Both the position numbers and the translations under genes were made by a program. From contig CM038232.1 of the NCBI GenBank assembly GCA_021442155.1, forward strand, positions 58,993,436 through 59,057,435: a stretch of 64,000 nt of DNA, read 5' to 3'. Of the stretch, positions 46,146-57,800 are shown one piece after another. The notes under the pieces were generated by a model that worked only from the letters and a program-made list of their open reading frames with translations, had not been told where the DNA came from and did no database searches. Position 1 is the stretch's first letter, and every line of letters begins with the position of its first letter. This DNA comes from Cymbidium sinense (lineage: Eukaryota; Streptophyta; Magnoliopsida; Asparagales; Orchidaceae).

Positions 46146-47809
46146 TAGTTTCTCCCTATTTTATTTATTTTGTATTTATTTTTCTTTTTTTATCATTTAT
46201 GTAACACTTTAATTTATAATAATTTTTTTTATTTTATATTATTGTGCACTTTTGTGTATATGTTCTCTTGTTTATCATTTAAAAAGCTCCAAGATTAAAC
46301 AATAAAATCTGCCACTTTTTTTAAATGGCATCAGGGTGGCAGTGCCTAAGCACTCCTCTTCTGCAAAATTTAGGCTTAAGACCTGAGAAAGTAGTGCCTC
46401 AGTGCTTGATATGCATCACTACGGTGCACTGTAGAGAGTCATTTGGTCATTCTACACCAGAGGTTGGTGCCACGATGCTTGATATACAACATCGTGGCAC
46501 TATTATTAGTTGAATATTTTAGATTTTTAATACAAAGAACAATACAATATTTATGCACCTTGGTTTTGTGATACAACACCGGGGAGTTATTAGATATTTG
46601 ACACAGACAATCCTAAGAGTTTGGCACCCCTGTGCTGAGACGGTAATGCTTAGGCATTGTTCTCCAGCTGCCAAAAGTTTAGTTTGGTTGAGTAACACTT
46701 TAGCAATGCTGGATTTCATATGTTTTAGTGCAAAGCACTCTTCTCCCTTATTCCAGATTTAAGATCAATGGAGGAAGGATTTCATTTCACACAGAAATTA
46801 AGTTCAATGGTGGATCAAGTTTTAAGGCATGATTCCTCGGTGCTGAAGTGATGGCACTATGGCGTTGTATTGAGTGCAAGAAACTCAAGAATATAGCACC
46901 TCAATGCAAAGTATCTGATGTCGTGATGCTATTGGGTAGAGTGCCATTTCTCGAGAGCTTGGTGCCTCGACGCTCGATCTTGGCACCACAACATCATGAA
47001 ACGAGAATGCACATTTTGAATATAAATTCTTGCAGAATCAAGCAATTTTTTTTTAAAATTTTGGTATAGTAACATTTTAACATTGCTAGGTTCTCATATT
47101 TTAGTGCAATCCTTTCTTGTTCTTGATCTAAAATTAAGAGAGGGAGGTTTATTTTCTTCTCGCACCTGAACTAAGTTTAATGGCGGAGATTTTTTCTTAT
47201 GAATCATGGAATTTTAGAGATATGTGGTTATTCTTTTACTCTAGATCTAAGATCGATGGAGATATACTGCTTCTATTTCACACTAGATCTAAGGTCGATG
47301 ACGGAAGTTCGATCAAAGGCAATTTTTGGCGAAAACAATTGGGTAAAAGAAGCATTATTTTAGAGTTCTTTCACCTGTAGTGGACGGGAGATTACTTTTA
47401 TGGTTGCGAGAGTCATTTCAACAAAGAGCACCAGTTCTTAGATGCAAGAGCTTGCCTAAAAAATAGGGGTTGAGAGCAAGAGGGGAAAAGAGAGAGTAGT
47501 GGAAAAGAGATAAGGGGGTAAGTAATTTCACCCTTTTTATAGGGATCTCTCCACTGATAGAGTCACTTTCCACCCCATAACTATCACCCCCCCTCCCCCC
47601 CTCCTTCCCTCTCTCCCTTGGCTTGTTGGCAAGAAATGATAGTGTTTTCTTGTTTCTTCAAACTGTAGATCATCATTGCAGCACCGCAACACCATGTCAT
47701 CGACTCACCAATTAGAGTAGTTGTCATTCTTCTCGAAGGATTGTAATAATGCCTCGACACCATGATCACAACATCGTGGCACCATGGCCAAAGAGATTAA
47801 GTTTATTTA
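46146..47809 (+). other. 3' region of the Athila-like element with hairpin-like GTGCC repeats
   Basis: No open frame with a known domain. Repeated words of the form GTGCC-TCGATGCTTGAT-...-CATCGTGGCAC occur near 46,390, 46,467, 46,555, 46,630, 46,900, 46,965, 47,675 and 47,755. A C-rich/purine patch lies at 47,585-47,625. Short frames at 46,325, 46,553, 46,848 and 47,180 run through the repeats and are not genes. It ends at the truncated start of element B. Confidence 0.45.
46467..46500. repeat. Perfect 11-bp inverted repeat (hairpin)
   Basis: GTGCCACGATG (46,467-46,477) and CATCGTGGCAC (46,490-46,500) are exact complements around a 12-base loop. It is the cleanest of the GTGCC repeat series around it. 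Confidence 0.9.
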
Positions 47810-49740
47810 ATTAAAAACTTTTTGATGTGAACAACCCTATTAGCATAGAAATAGAGCTGTCTGATTCTAACCAATCTTTGGATAAGGATATTGTTGATGA
47901 GGCATAGGCTCATACCACCCCTGGAGATATTACTGAGGTTAATCTCCATTGTGGGAAGGTTTTACCACCTCATCTACCTCTTCCAAAAGAGAAAAAAAAA
48001 CAAATTATTGATCAAAATTTAGAAACTTTACAACAAGATCCAAAAGCTGAGCTAGTTGTTCCTAAGGTCAACTACAATATTTTAGCTTATCGTAGAAAAC
48101 TTCTTGCTAAGCTAAGTATATACGATGCTCTTATTTTATCAAAAGAAATGAGAAAATCATTAGTACAGGCATTACTCAATCCAAAGATATGCCTAATGCA
48201 GCTAGCAGCAGCTTCCTCGGATGAGGCTTGTTACTTCAAAGAGATCCCCGGAGTTACCTTTTCTGATAAGGAACTGCTTCTGGGACCATAGATCATAATT
48301 GGCCCGTTTATATTTTTTTCAATGTGGAAACATCTGGTTGTCAAGAGCTCTGGTTGATCATGGCACTTCAGTCAACATTATGAATTCTAGAACATTATCT
48401 TCCTGAAGATTGACACTAGAAGACTCAGCTTAGATAAAATGTTATTAAGGTAGTTTAATGAAATTGGGGAGAAATCCCTAGGTTCAATCACTCTATTGTT
48501 AGCAATAGAAGGATTGAAGACTAAAACAAAATTTCACATTATCAACTCAGAAACATCTTTTAACGCCTTTTTTGGCAGATCTTGGATACTTGATTATAGA
48601 ATGGTTCCCTCATCACTCCACTAGTGTATTAAGTACACTGGGGATGGAGTAAAATACACTATAAAATGTGACATAAAATCCTTCTCTATCCATGAGACTG
48701 AACTTTATGAAGATACTATCTATTATATGCCTAAAAGACAATTATGTGATCCTATGAAAGTTAGTATTATTGAGGCATCGAAGAAAAGAAAAAAATATCA
48801 TATTAAATAAAAAGAAGAAATAAAAAAAAAAAGAGGAAAAAGAAAAATAATCTCCAATAATACAAATTGATTTGGAATATAGTTCTAATGAAGATTCCAA
48901 TCAAAAAGATATCACAATAAAATTTAAAATCTCACTAAATTCAGATAGTGATGAAGAATAAATCCAGGCATTAAAGGATGAATTTGAGCTATTTACTTAT
49001 GAAAGATTAAAGAAATATGTGGACACTTTAACTCTAACTCCTCTTTCTCAAAACAAAATTTCACAGTTAGAAGTCAAAGTAGCCCTTAACCTTTTAGGAG
49101 AAATGGGAAGATTATCTAAGTTTTATTTTGTACCTGACCCTCAAGCTCAGAAATAGATTTAAAGCTTGAAGATCCATCATCAAATGAAATAATAAAACTT
49201 ATGTTTGATTGGTATCATGATTGTGTTAGAAATTCTATAAGACGTGGTTTGATTTCAAATACTTGGCCCAAAGATACAGCTCAACTCATGGAAAGCTTAT
49301 GGAGTACTAAAAAGAAAAATTTTAAAATCCAAAGCTAGCATTGGGTTTGGTACCATTAGACTTTTAGATAATGTGAAAATTTATTTAATGATAAGCAATC
49401 ATATGGAATCTGATCAGCTTTTTGGGATTCCTTCTAACTTTTTAGAAGAATTTTATTTTGAAACATTAAATGATAGTGATCTATATGATTTCCTAATTCA
49501 AAATGCGCCCCATGAATTTGAAGAAGAAATAAAATCCACCATTGATGAATTAAAAGAGATCAACCTAGGAACTGATGAAGACCCAAGACCAACTTTTATT
49601 AGTTCATTTTTGGGTCCAAATGATTCCAAAGAGTTGATCGATTTACTTTGTGAATATGAAGGTTATTTTGCATGGAATTATGATGAGATGCCAAGTTTAT
49701 CTCCAGATTTTTTTCATTCATAAGCTAGAGATTAAACCTA
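47810..49740 (+). pseudogene. Gag-pro linker, protease and pre-RT linker of element B (decayed)
   Basis: Readable blocks in order: KLSIYDALILSKEMRKSLVQAL (48,110-48,175), protease-like ALVDHGTSVNIMN (about 48,350), ETELYEDTIYYMPKRQ (about 48,700), and an open frame 49,373-49,723 with FEEEIKSTIDELKEINL, DEDPRPTFIS and YFAWNYDEMPSLSPD. Each has a counterpart in element A (5,144-3,300). Stops and frame changes separate them. The protease signature is DHGTS where element A has DPGAS. Confidence 0.75.
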
Positions 49741-51430
49741 TTGTTATCCCAATAAAACAAGCTCCTAGGTGCATGTGCCTAGAAATTGAACAGCAAGTCA
49801 TCATTGAAGTCAAAAATTAAATGAAGCTGGGTTTATATGAGAAGAGAAAAACCCTGCTTGGGTAGCAAGTATTGACCAATTAAAGAAAACGAATGGTCAA
49901 ATGCACATTTGCGTTGATTTTAGAGACTTGAATGTCCTAAAGATAAATTTCTATTATCGATACTATAACTTATGGTGGACATAGCCTCTTTAGATGAAAT
50001 ATTTTCATTCATGGATGGATCATCTAGGCATAACCAAATAAAGATGTCTCTAGAGGATGAAAAGAATACGACGTTCAAAACCCTTATTGGGATATTATTT
50101 TGTTACAGTCATGTAGATCTCATATAGCCTCAAGTTGAATGTTATAATCAATGATTTGTTGATGATCATTTTATAAGGTGAATCAATGAATATTAGGGTA
50201 ACTTGAAAGTTTTAGGATTTGTAGTAAGGCATTGTGGGATTGAAATCAATCCTGAGAAGATTAAAGCTATCATAGAAATGCTGCCACCTAGAAGTATTAC
50301 ATAGTTAAGATCATTCCATGGAAGGCTAGCATATTGAAGGAGATTTATACCAAACTTTTCTTGAAGATGCCAAACATTTGTAGCATTAACTAAAAAAGAT
50401 TCTAAATTTATTTAGGATGAGAAGTGTCAAAGTGCATTTAAAAGTCTAAAGTAATACTTGATGAACCCTCCTATTTTGGGTGCTCCAATTCCAAAAAAAA
50501 AAAAAAAAAATTTAATCTTATGGCCAAGTTAATGAAGAAGAGAAAGAAAATATTTTTTATTATCTAAGTCGTAGACTCATCTCATCAAAAATGAAATATC
50601 TACCTATTGGAAAGCATTGTTTAGCTTTAATTTTTGCCTCTCAGAAACTAAGACATTACATGCTTTCTTATAAAGTAAATTTTATTTCTAAAGTGAATCC
50701 TTTGCAATATCTCGTGACCAATTTGAAATTGTTTAGACATTTAGCACATTAGTCTATGATCTTATTACAATTTGAGATTACATTTATTCCTCTTTGTGCT
50801 ATAAAGGGTCAAGTTGTAGCTGACTTCTAACAGCACATCCTCTACCTGAGGGTTCTCCTTTAAATGATGATCTTCTAGATGAATAGATCATGGCTTTAGA
50901 AGAGGAACCTAATGCCACTTGGGAATTATATTTTGATGGCACAGTATCATCAAAGAAAAATAAAGAATTAAATTCTTCTATCCTAGGGAAAGCATGGATT
51001 GGATTAATTTTCATAACTCTAGACAAGGGAATGATGCTATATTCCTATCATTTGTCTAAGCCTTGAACAAATAATGAAGTTGAGTATGAGGCTCTTATAA
51101 CTGGGCTAGAATTAGCAATCATTATGGATGTTAAAAATATTAAGATCTTTAGGGACTCCCAATTAATTATTAACCAAATGAGTGGTATCTATAAGGCTTT
51201 GCACCCTAAGCTTTTAGTTAGCACTAGTACATGATGAAATTACATGTAAAGATTCCATTTGTAACTTTGTATAGAATATCTCATAGAGATAACTCTATAG
51301 TAGATGTGTTGGATAAGCTTGCTAAAGAAATCATATGTTCTGAAAAATAATCTATATATATAGAAGTTCATAATCAACAAGTTCTATCACCTATAGATTT
51401 AGATTATATGAATAGAAAAGTATAAATGCA
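49740..51430 (+). pseudogene. Reverse transcriptase and RNase H domains of element B (decayed)
   Basis: RT pieces include MDGSSRHNQIKMSLEDEKN (about 50,010-50,065) and a degenerate FVDD box near 50,157. An RNase H part follows: YYLSRRLISSKMKYLPIGKH (about 50,557-50,620) with a KGQVVADF tether. The second RNase H begins WELYFDGTVS (about 50,920) and has NEVEYEALITGLELAI (about 51,070-51,120). Numerous stops and a deletion around 50,100 remove conserved RT blocks, so it is more decayed than element A. Confidence 0.75.
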
Positions 51431-52717
51431 AAGGGTAGCCACCCTTGCTGAAGGTCAAGAAGAGAATGAGTGGAGTTAACCATTTATTGACTTTTTAAGC
51501 AAGGGGAGGCTCCCTGAAGACAAGTCACTAGCAAATAAAATTAAGAAATGTGCTTTATTTTATGCATTGATCAACAATGTATTATATTGTAGGTCATTTG
51601 ATCAAATGTGGCTACATTGTTTATACAAACAAGAAGCCCATAAGATTATAATTGAGGTACATTTTAGACTGTGTAGGGTTCACCAATCTAGTCCCAAAAT
51701 GAAATTGAAAATAAAAAGACTTAGATATTATTGGCCTTTGATGTTAAATAATTGTATGGAAATTGCATGTCGATGTCATCAATGCCAAATAGATGGTGTA
51801 GTTTTACATCAGCCCCTAATGTAATACACCCAACTATTACCTCTTAGCCCTTTGAGAGTTGGGGTACTGACATCATAGGACCTATTGATCCTCCTTCATC
51901 AAGGGGCATCCTTTCATATTAAGTGCAATTAATTATTTTTCTAAGTGAGCTTAAGCGGTACCACTGAAAGAAGTGAAAGCATACCATGTACTTAAATTCT
52001 TTCAAGAAAATATTATATATTGATTTGGTGTTCCTCGCTAAATCATATCCGATAATGGTCTGTCAATTAAGTCCACTAAATTGAATCATTTTGTGGCTAG
52101 ATATAAAATTGATTAGAGTATTTGACCATCTATTACACTAGGGCAAATGGATTAGCTGAAGCATTTAATAAAACTCTTGTTTGAATTTTGAAATAGACAC
52201 TTGATGAAAATAAGCATCAATGGCATGAAATATTGGTTGAAGCCTTATGGGCCTATCGGACCACATATAGGAAACCAAGTCGATCTACATCATATGCTTT
52301 GGTTTATGGAATTGAAATTATTCTTCTATTAGAAGTACAATAACCTTCTTTGAGGATAGTAGTTAATAGCAACATTACAATAGATCAAAATCACAAACTT
52401 TGCTTGGAAGAATTTGAAAGACTTGAAGGAAAGTGTTTGTAAGCTCAACAAGATCTTGAACTGTACCAATCTAGTATGGTTCAAGCACATGTTAAGTTGG
52501 TCCATCCTAACACTTTCCAAGTAGGAGACTTGGTCTTTGCTCTTAAATGACCAATTTTAGCTCATCGTAGGATAGATAGTAAATTTGATCCAACCAGGGA
52601 AGGACCATTCGTGGTGAAAAAATCTTATAAAGAAGGCTCTTATCTATTGATTACTTGCAATGGTGAATGTCCAATGCCACCTATAAATAGACGTTACCTA
52701 AAGAAATATTATGTATA
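51430..52717 (+). pseudogene. Integrase region of element B (decayed)
   Basis: A zinc-binding part is open in 51,567-51,824 (EAHKIIIEVHF..CRVHQSSPKMK, ending CHQCQID). The core shows ANGLAEAFNKTL (about 52,145) and WAYRTTYRKPSRST (about 52,250). The C-terminal domain reads FQVGDLVFALK (about 52,515), EGPFVVKKSYKEGSYLL and PPINRRYLKKYYV before a stop at about 52,717. The region has many stops. Order and wording match element A integrase. Confidence 0.78.
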
Positions 52718-52969
52718 AATTTTACTTCAGTTTTAAAAGTGATCATCAATTAAATCTTTGTATCTTTTGAAAATCATCCATATATAAATATTGTTCTATT
52801 TTCTTAAATTATGTGCAATGGCTTATAAATTGTTGCAAATCTTCTTGAATTCTTTGATGCCTAACTTATACATTTCCATAAGTTGGGAGTAAGCTCATCA
52901 GTGGTACGCTTCCTATAAAATTTCTTAAGTTTAGAATAAAATTTTCATGGCACCATTCCTATTATTCAT

Positions 52970-54510
52970 AGGATATGATTAAGTCACTAAGATCCTTTCT
53001 TTTGAGTTAAACTATTTAGGTTAGGACCAAGTCGTAAAGACCCCTTCCTATTAGACAAAATTTGAGGTTTAGGATCAAGCTATTAAAACCCCTTTCCTCA
53101 ACTCAACCTATCTAGGTTGGAATAAGCCATTAAAAGGCCCTTCCTAATAGCTAACTAGAGAGAGGTAAGTCCCCCAGTAGGCATTCATTCTGAAAGACAA
53201 GGATAAGATTAAGACACTAAGACCCCTTTCTTTCTAAACAAACTATTTAGGTTAGGATTAAGCACAATGACCCCGTTCCTATCAATCAAAAAATTTGAGG
53301 TTAGGATTAAGTCATCAAGACCACTTTCCTCTATTTAAAAAATTTAGGTTGGATCAAGCCATCGAAGGCCCCATCTTAATAAATAGGAGTAAGTCTCTCA
53401 GTTGGCCTCCTTTAAGATGATAAGGATTGGATTTCACTAAGACCACTTTCCTGTCAAATAGACTACATAGTTAGGATTAAGTCACCAAGACCCCTTTCCC
53501 ATTAGTCAAAATTGAGGTTAGGTTTAAGTCATCAAAATCGCTTTCCTCCCCTTCAACTATTTAAGTTGGATTAAGCCATTAAAGGACCCATCTTAATAGT
53601 TAACTAAAGACCCTTAGTAGACATTCTTCAAAAAGGCAAGGATAGGAATATGTTAGTAAGATCCCTTTCCCTTTCAAATAGGCTATCTAGGTTAGGATCA
53701 AGTCATCAAAGACCCCTTTCCTACTAGTCAAAAATTTTAGGTTTAGGAATAGGTCACTAAGACCCTTTTTCTTAAATTATAACTACCCAAGAAGGGATTA
53801 AGCCATTGAAGGCCCCTTCTTAATAGCTAATCAGATAGGAGTAAGACCCTTAGTAAGCATCTTAGCGAGAAAATTTGGGATAAGATTAAGTCATGAAGAC
53901 CCCTTTCCTTTTCAAGCTCATTTAGGTTAGAATCATTGAATGCTTATTTGTCTTTACTAGGATTAGCTCAAAATAAAAAAAATTAAGAAGTGGAAATAAG
54001 GCATTAAATACCCCATTCTTATAGACTACTAAGGTTAGGAATTAAATCCATTTGACCCCTACTTATTAGTCAAAATTTTAAGGATTAGGAATTAAGCTAT
54101 TGAAAGCCCCTTTTTCTTAGCTTAGGGCATTTTAGGATCAATTTTATTTTCTATTTTTTGTTTTTTATGTTATTTTTGAAAACATGTTTCTTTAGAGTGT
54201 TTTTTTTATGTTGTTTTATTTTTTATTTTCAAAAATAAATAATGTTATTTTTAAAAATAGTCAAAACATCTAAAAGATGTTTTGAGTGTTTTTAAAAATA
54301 ATAAGTACAATCAAACAAGTTTTATTTTTAAGAAAAACATAAACAAAACAAAATAAAATTATAAAATAAAAATAAAAAAAAATAAAAGTGGAATTATGTC
54401 TTTAAGAACCCCTTCTGAATAGCTAACCAGACAAGAATAAATCCCCTGGTGGTATCTTTTTTGGTTAAAATTCACATAGTTAAGATGGGAGTAAGTATCC
54501 ATAGTGGCAT
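52970..54510 (+). repeat. Higher-order tandem array in the 3' UTR of element B
   Basis: Units start with 'ggat..gatt' at 52,971, 53,201, 53,424, 53,640 and 53,878, giving periods of 230, 223, 216 and 238. Each unit holds about four sub-units of about 55 bases with the motif 'aggattaagtcaccaagacc' then 'cctttcc', and ends with 'ggagtaagtcccccagt..gcat'. The fifth unit is split by a MITE at 54,125-54,401 and resumes after it. The array sits between the integrase end and the LTR, a region known to be hypervariable and repeat-bearing in Tat elements. Element A shows the first such motif at 25-1 of the window edge. Confidence 0.82.
54125..54401. mobile_element. TTA-flanked MITE inserted in the tandem array
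   Basis: The left end is GGGCATTTTAGGATCA, and the right end in minus sense is AGACATAATTCCACTTTTA. TTA lies on both sides (54,122-54,124 and 54,402-54,404). The AT-rich arms match the MITE at 34,322-34,603. Array sequence continues on both sides, so it inserted after the array formed. Confidence 0.65.
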
Positions 54511-54843
54511 CCTTTCTAGGGAAATCTCTCTATAAAGTTTGTGTTAGGATTAGGTTACTTATTGAGTCTTGTCCTCATAACAACTCTACTATTCTTGAAA
54601 CTTAATAGATCTATTTTCTAAGAATAAAACATTTTAGATCAAAATAAATTTAGGCATATTTATGCATATCTTTAACAATCAAACCCAAAGTAAAATATGA
54701 AATCAAAATGACAATTGAAATTCTAAAATTTAAAACTAAACTCAAATTCCTTCAATCCTATGCTTGTAGTGTTGACTAATTCGATCAACACTAATATGTG
54801 TGGTGTACTCTAGTTAGTCCAACACACATATTGTGGGTCTATT

Positions 54844-57800
54844 TCTTGACCTCATTTTTGGATGAGGTTAACATCTACACCTAATCCTAGATTAGAAGCT
54901 TCATAATTAAGCACTTAGGACACTACACCTAAGTAACCTAGTGCATCCTTCTAGGGTTTGGTCTAACCTAATGGGTTTGGGTGGACTCAACCTAAATCTC
55001 AAACATAAACAAAGAAGTAAACCAAACACAATCCACCTGAAATTTGAATCCATTTGAGCTAAAATTAAGGTAATTTGGGAGATTAACCTAATTATCCTAA
55101 TTTAGCTCAAAATTAATTAAATCAAAATGAAATCCAAATTACAATAAAATGAAACCATGAAATCATAACATGAACATAAATTGAGTCAAATCTAAATAAA
55201 GGTTAAATATTATCATCCCTTTTAACGTAGGTTTGACTTATGTGAGTCCCACCAAGTAAAAGATAAACCCACCAAAATTTAACCAGATAAAATCATTTCA
55301 AATGAGTCAAATGATAAAATTAACATATTTAAATATGAATTAAATAAATATAAATTTATTAAGGCCTTAACTAGACTAATTACATCATTTGATCTAAAAG
55401 AGCTTAAATGAGCCTTATTGAGTTTAAATCTAAATTATACTGAAATCAATTCAAATTGATTGTTCAAAATCATTTGGAAATGACTATTAAACATAATCCA
55501 ACCAACCATTGGATCTAATTTGACCAATTTGGTCATTTGACCCAAATGAATCCAACTTAACCCATTAAGCCTAATTTGGGTCAAGTTGGTCAAAATTGAA
55601 ATCAATTCCAAATCAAATAAAATTAATCACTCCAAATCATCTCATACATGTGATTAAACATGATTGTAGTCCAAATATAACTTAATTGAGTTAAATTGGT
55701 CATTTGACTCAAGTGAACTCAACTTAACCCATTTAAACAACAATTTTTAAAATTCAAAATAATCAATAAATCTAGAACATCTTAAATGACCAATTGAACA
55801 CGACTAAGTTTAAACCAAAATCTTAAAATGTCCTGATAAGTTAGGAAATCCAATTTGATCCATTCAAGTCAAATGGGTCAAACTAGCCTAAATGATATTA
55901 AACCTTCATGTGGTATGGATCAATTATTTCATAAATCATTCCTTAGACAAAACAAATGATTGGTACTTACATCTAAAATCAATTAATCAAAAGAAATGCA
56001 TTTGATTTACTTTGAATTGATTTAAACCCAAATGCATTACATGGGAGAATGTAAACTTAAAGCTTTTACAAATCACATTTCAAATCATCTAAACTTATCC
56101 TAAGGTGAGCTAAGGATGATTGCTAGGTTAGAGGTAATAAAGGCTAAAATCCATCCAAAGAGGAAAACATCACATGGAGAAATCATGTGGAGCATGCCTC
56201 TTTGATTCCTTATTCCACATCCTCATCATCATCCTGGGTGACCTCAGTGCTTGACCACCCCTTTTAGCCACCAAGGCAATCCTGTGGTGAGCTCTCCATG
56301 ACATAAAGCTTTCATCCAATAATAATAAAAGAAGAGATAATAATTATCAAGCCTATCTAAGCTTTCTATTACATTTCCTAAGCAAAATAAAGACGAACGC
56401 TCCTTTCCCCTGATCCCCACACCGCCGACAAGCCAAAAAATGACCAAAGCCGCCAAAAAATAGATGAAACTTAGTCCATAGGCCAATTCATGGAGAGGTA
56501 ATCCAATTCCTTCTTCCGAGAGGTTCATTGAGCTGCCATGAAGCTTTTCCAATCATCCCCACCACCGAAGATCATCACCGATGAAGTATGCAGTCAAATA
56601 GACCCCTCTTTCATTCCACATTAGTCCTTTTCAAAACAAACTTGATCTTAAACGAGAACAAGTCATATAAATGCATTCCATTTGAGTCTTTTATGGATTT
56701 CATTGGCTAGATCATTAAAAATCACATTGAATCGACGGACGATGTTTGGCTTCCATTATCGTTAAAGGAAATATAATCTTCGTTGTATGTTCCTTCCGTT
56801 AGGAATGGACGATCTCGATCTAGTTGCACAAAAAGATTTAATACCCTATAAAAAAATTGTAGGATGATCAGAGTTATTCGATCTTTGATCGAATGACCTA
56901 GATCAAATCGCATATGCTGCACAAACAATGCGGGATCCATGTGAATCCTGTAATGCCGAATTAGCATCACCATGTGTAAAGCAGTGCCACATTAGTGCCA
57001 CATGGCATAAACAATTAAAATGATCAATCACAAATGTTGAATTAAATAAATATAAAAAATACCAAAAAAAATTAAAAAATTATAAAAACGAAAATACTTA
57101 TAAAAAAATCTATAAAATCCAATCAAAACCTAGTTTGAATTAAGATATTAACTTAAATAATTAGTTATTCAAGCTAATAAGCATTAATAAACATAAATAT
57201 AAATATTGATGAAATAAATAAATAAGATTAATCCAAAATCAAATGAACCAAATAATTCAAACATATAAAATTAACTAAAAGAAAAATGAATCAAAATAAA
57301 AGAACTACAATAAATAATGAAATCTCTTAATTACATGAATTCTAAACCTTAAAACATTAAAAAAATCAAAACATTTGAAAATGAATCAAACTAATTGAAT
57401 ATTAAATTTAATCATGATATATGGTTAAACCTTTAATTAAAGATGAAGGAAATACTTGAAACCTTAACCAAAGGTTTTTTACTTTAACATCATTAAAATA
57501 AAATTCTAACATTAAAATAAAAGGAGGTAAAACATAAATCAAATTCAACTTAAAATGAACTACTCAAATGAATTTAAAAGAGGCTAAGTAAGATACGTAA
57601 GATCTTAGTTAGACCCTTAGAATGAATCTTCATCTTAGGATGAAGATCATATTTAGGTCTTAGGATGTTGAATAGAATGAGTTCCACCCAAAATAGAATT
57701 TATTTTATTCTTCATTCTTTAAAACTTAAATTCCACTTTAACATAAAAGGAAATTAAATGTGAAAATGAAATTACAAAGCAATTAAATTACTTAAATTGA

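Noticed and set aside
47585..47625. C-rich run as a possible regulatory or quadruplex element
   Set aside because: The C-runs are too irregular to form four clean tracts with short loops, and nothing nearby depends on it; treated as low complexity.
56244..56552. 102-codon minus-strand frame with a hydrophobic stretch
   Set aside because: It lies inside LTR B in the zone corresponding to 16,480-16,700 of LTR A, where no such frame exists, and it has no recognisable domain.
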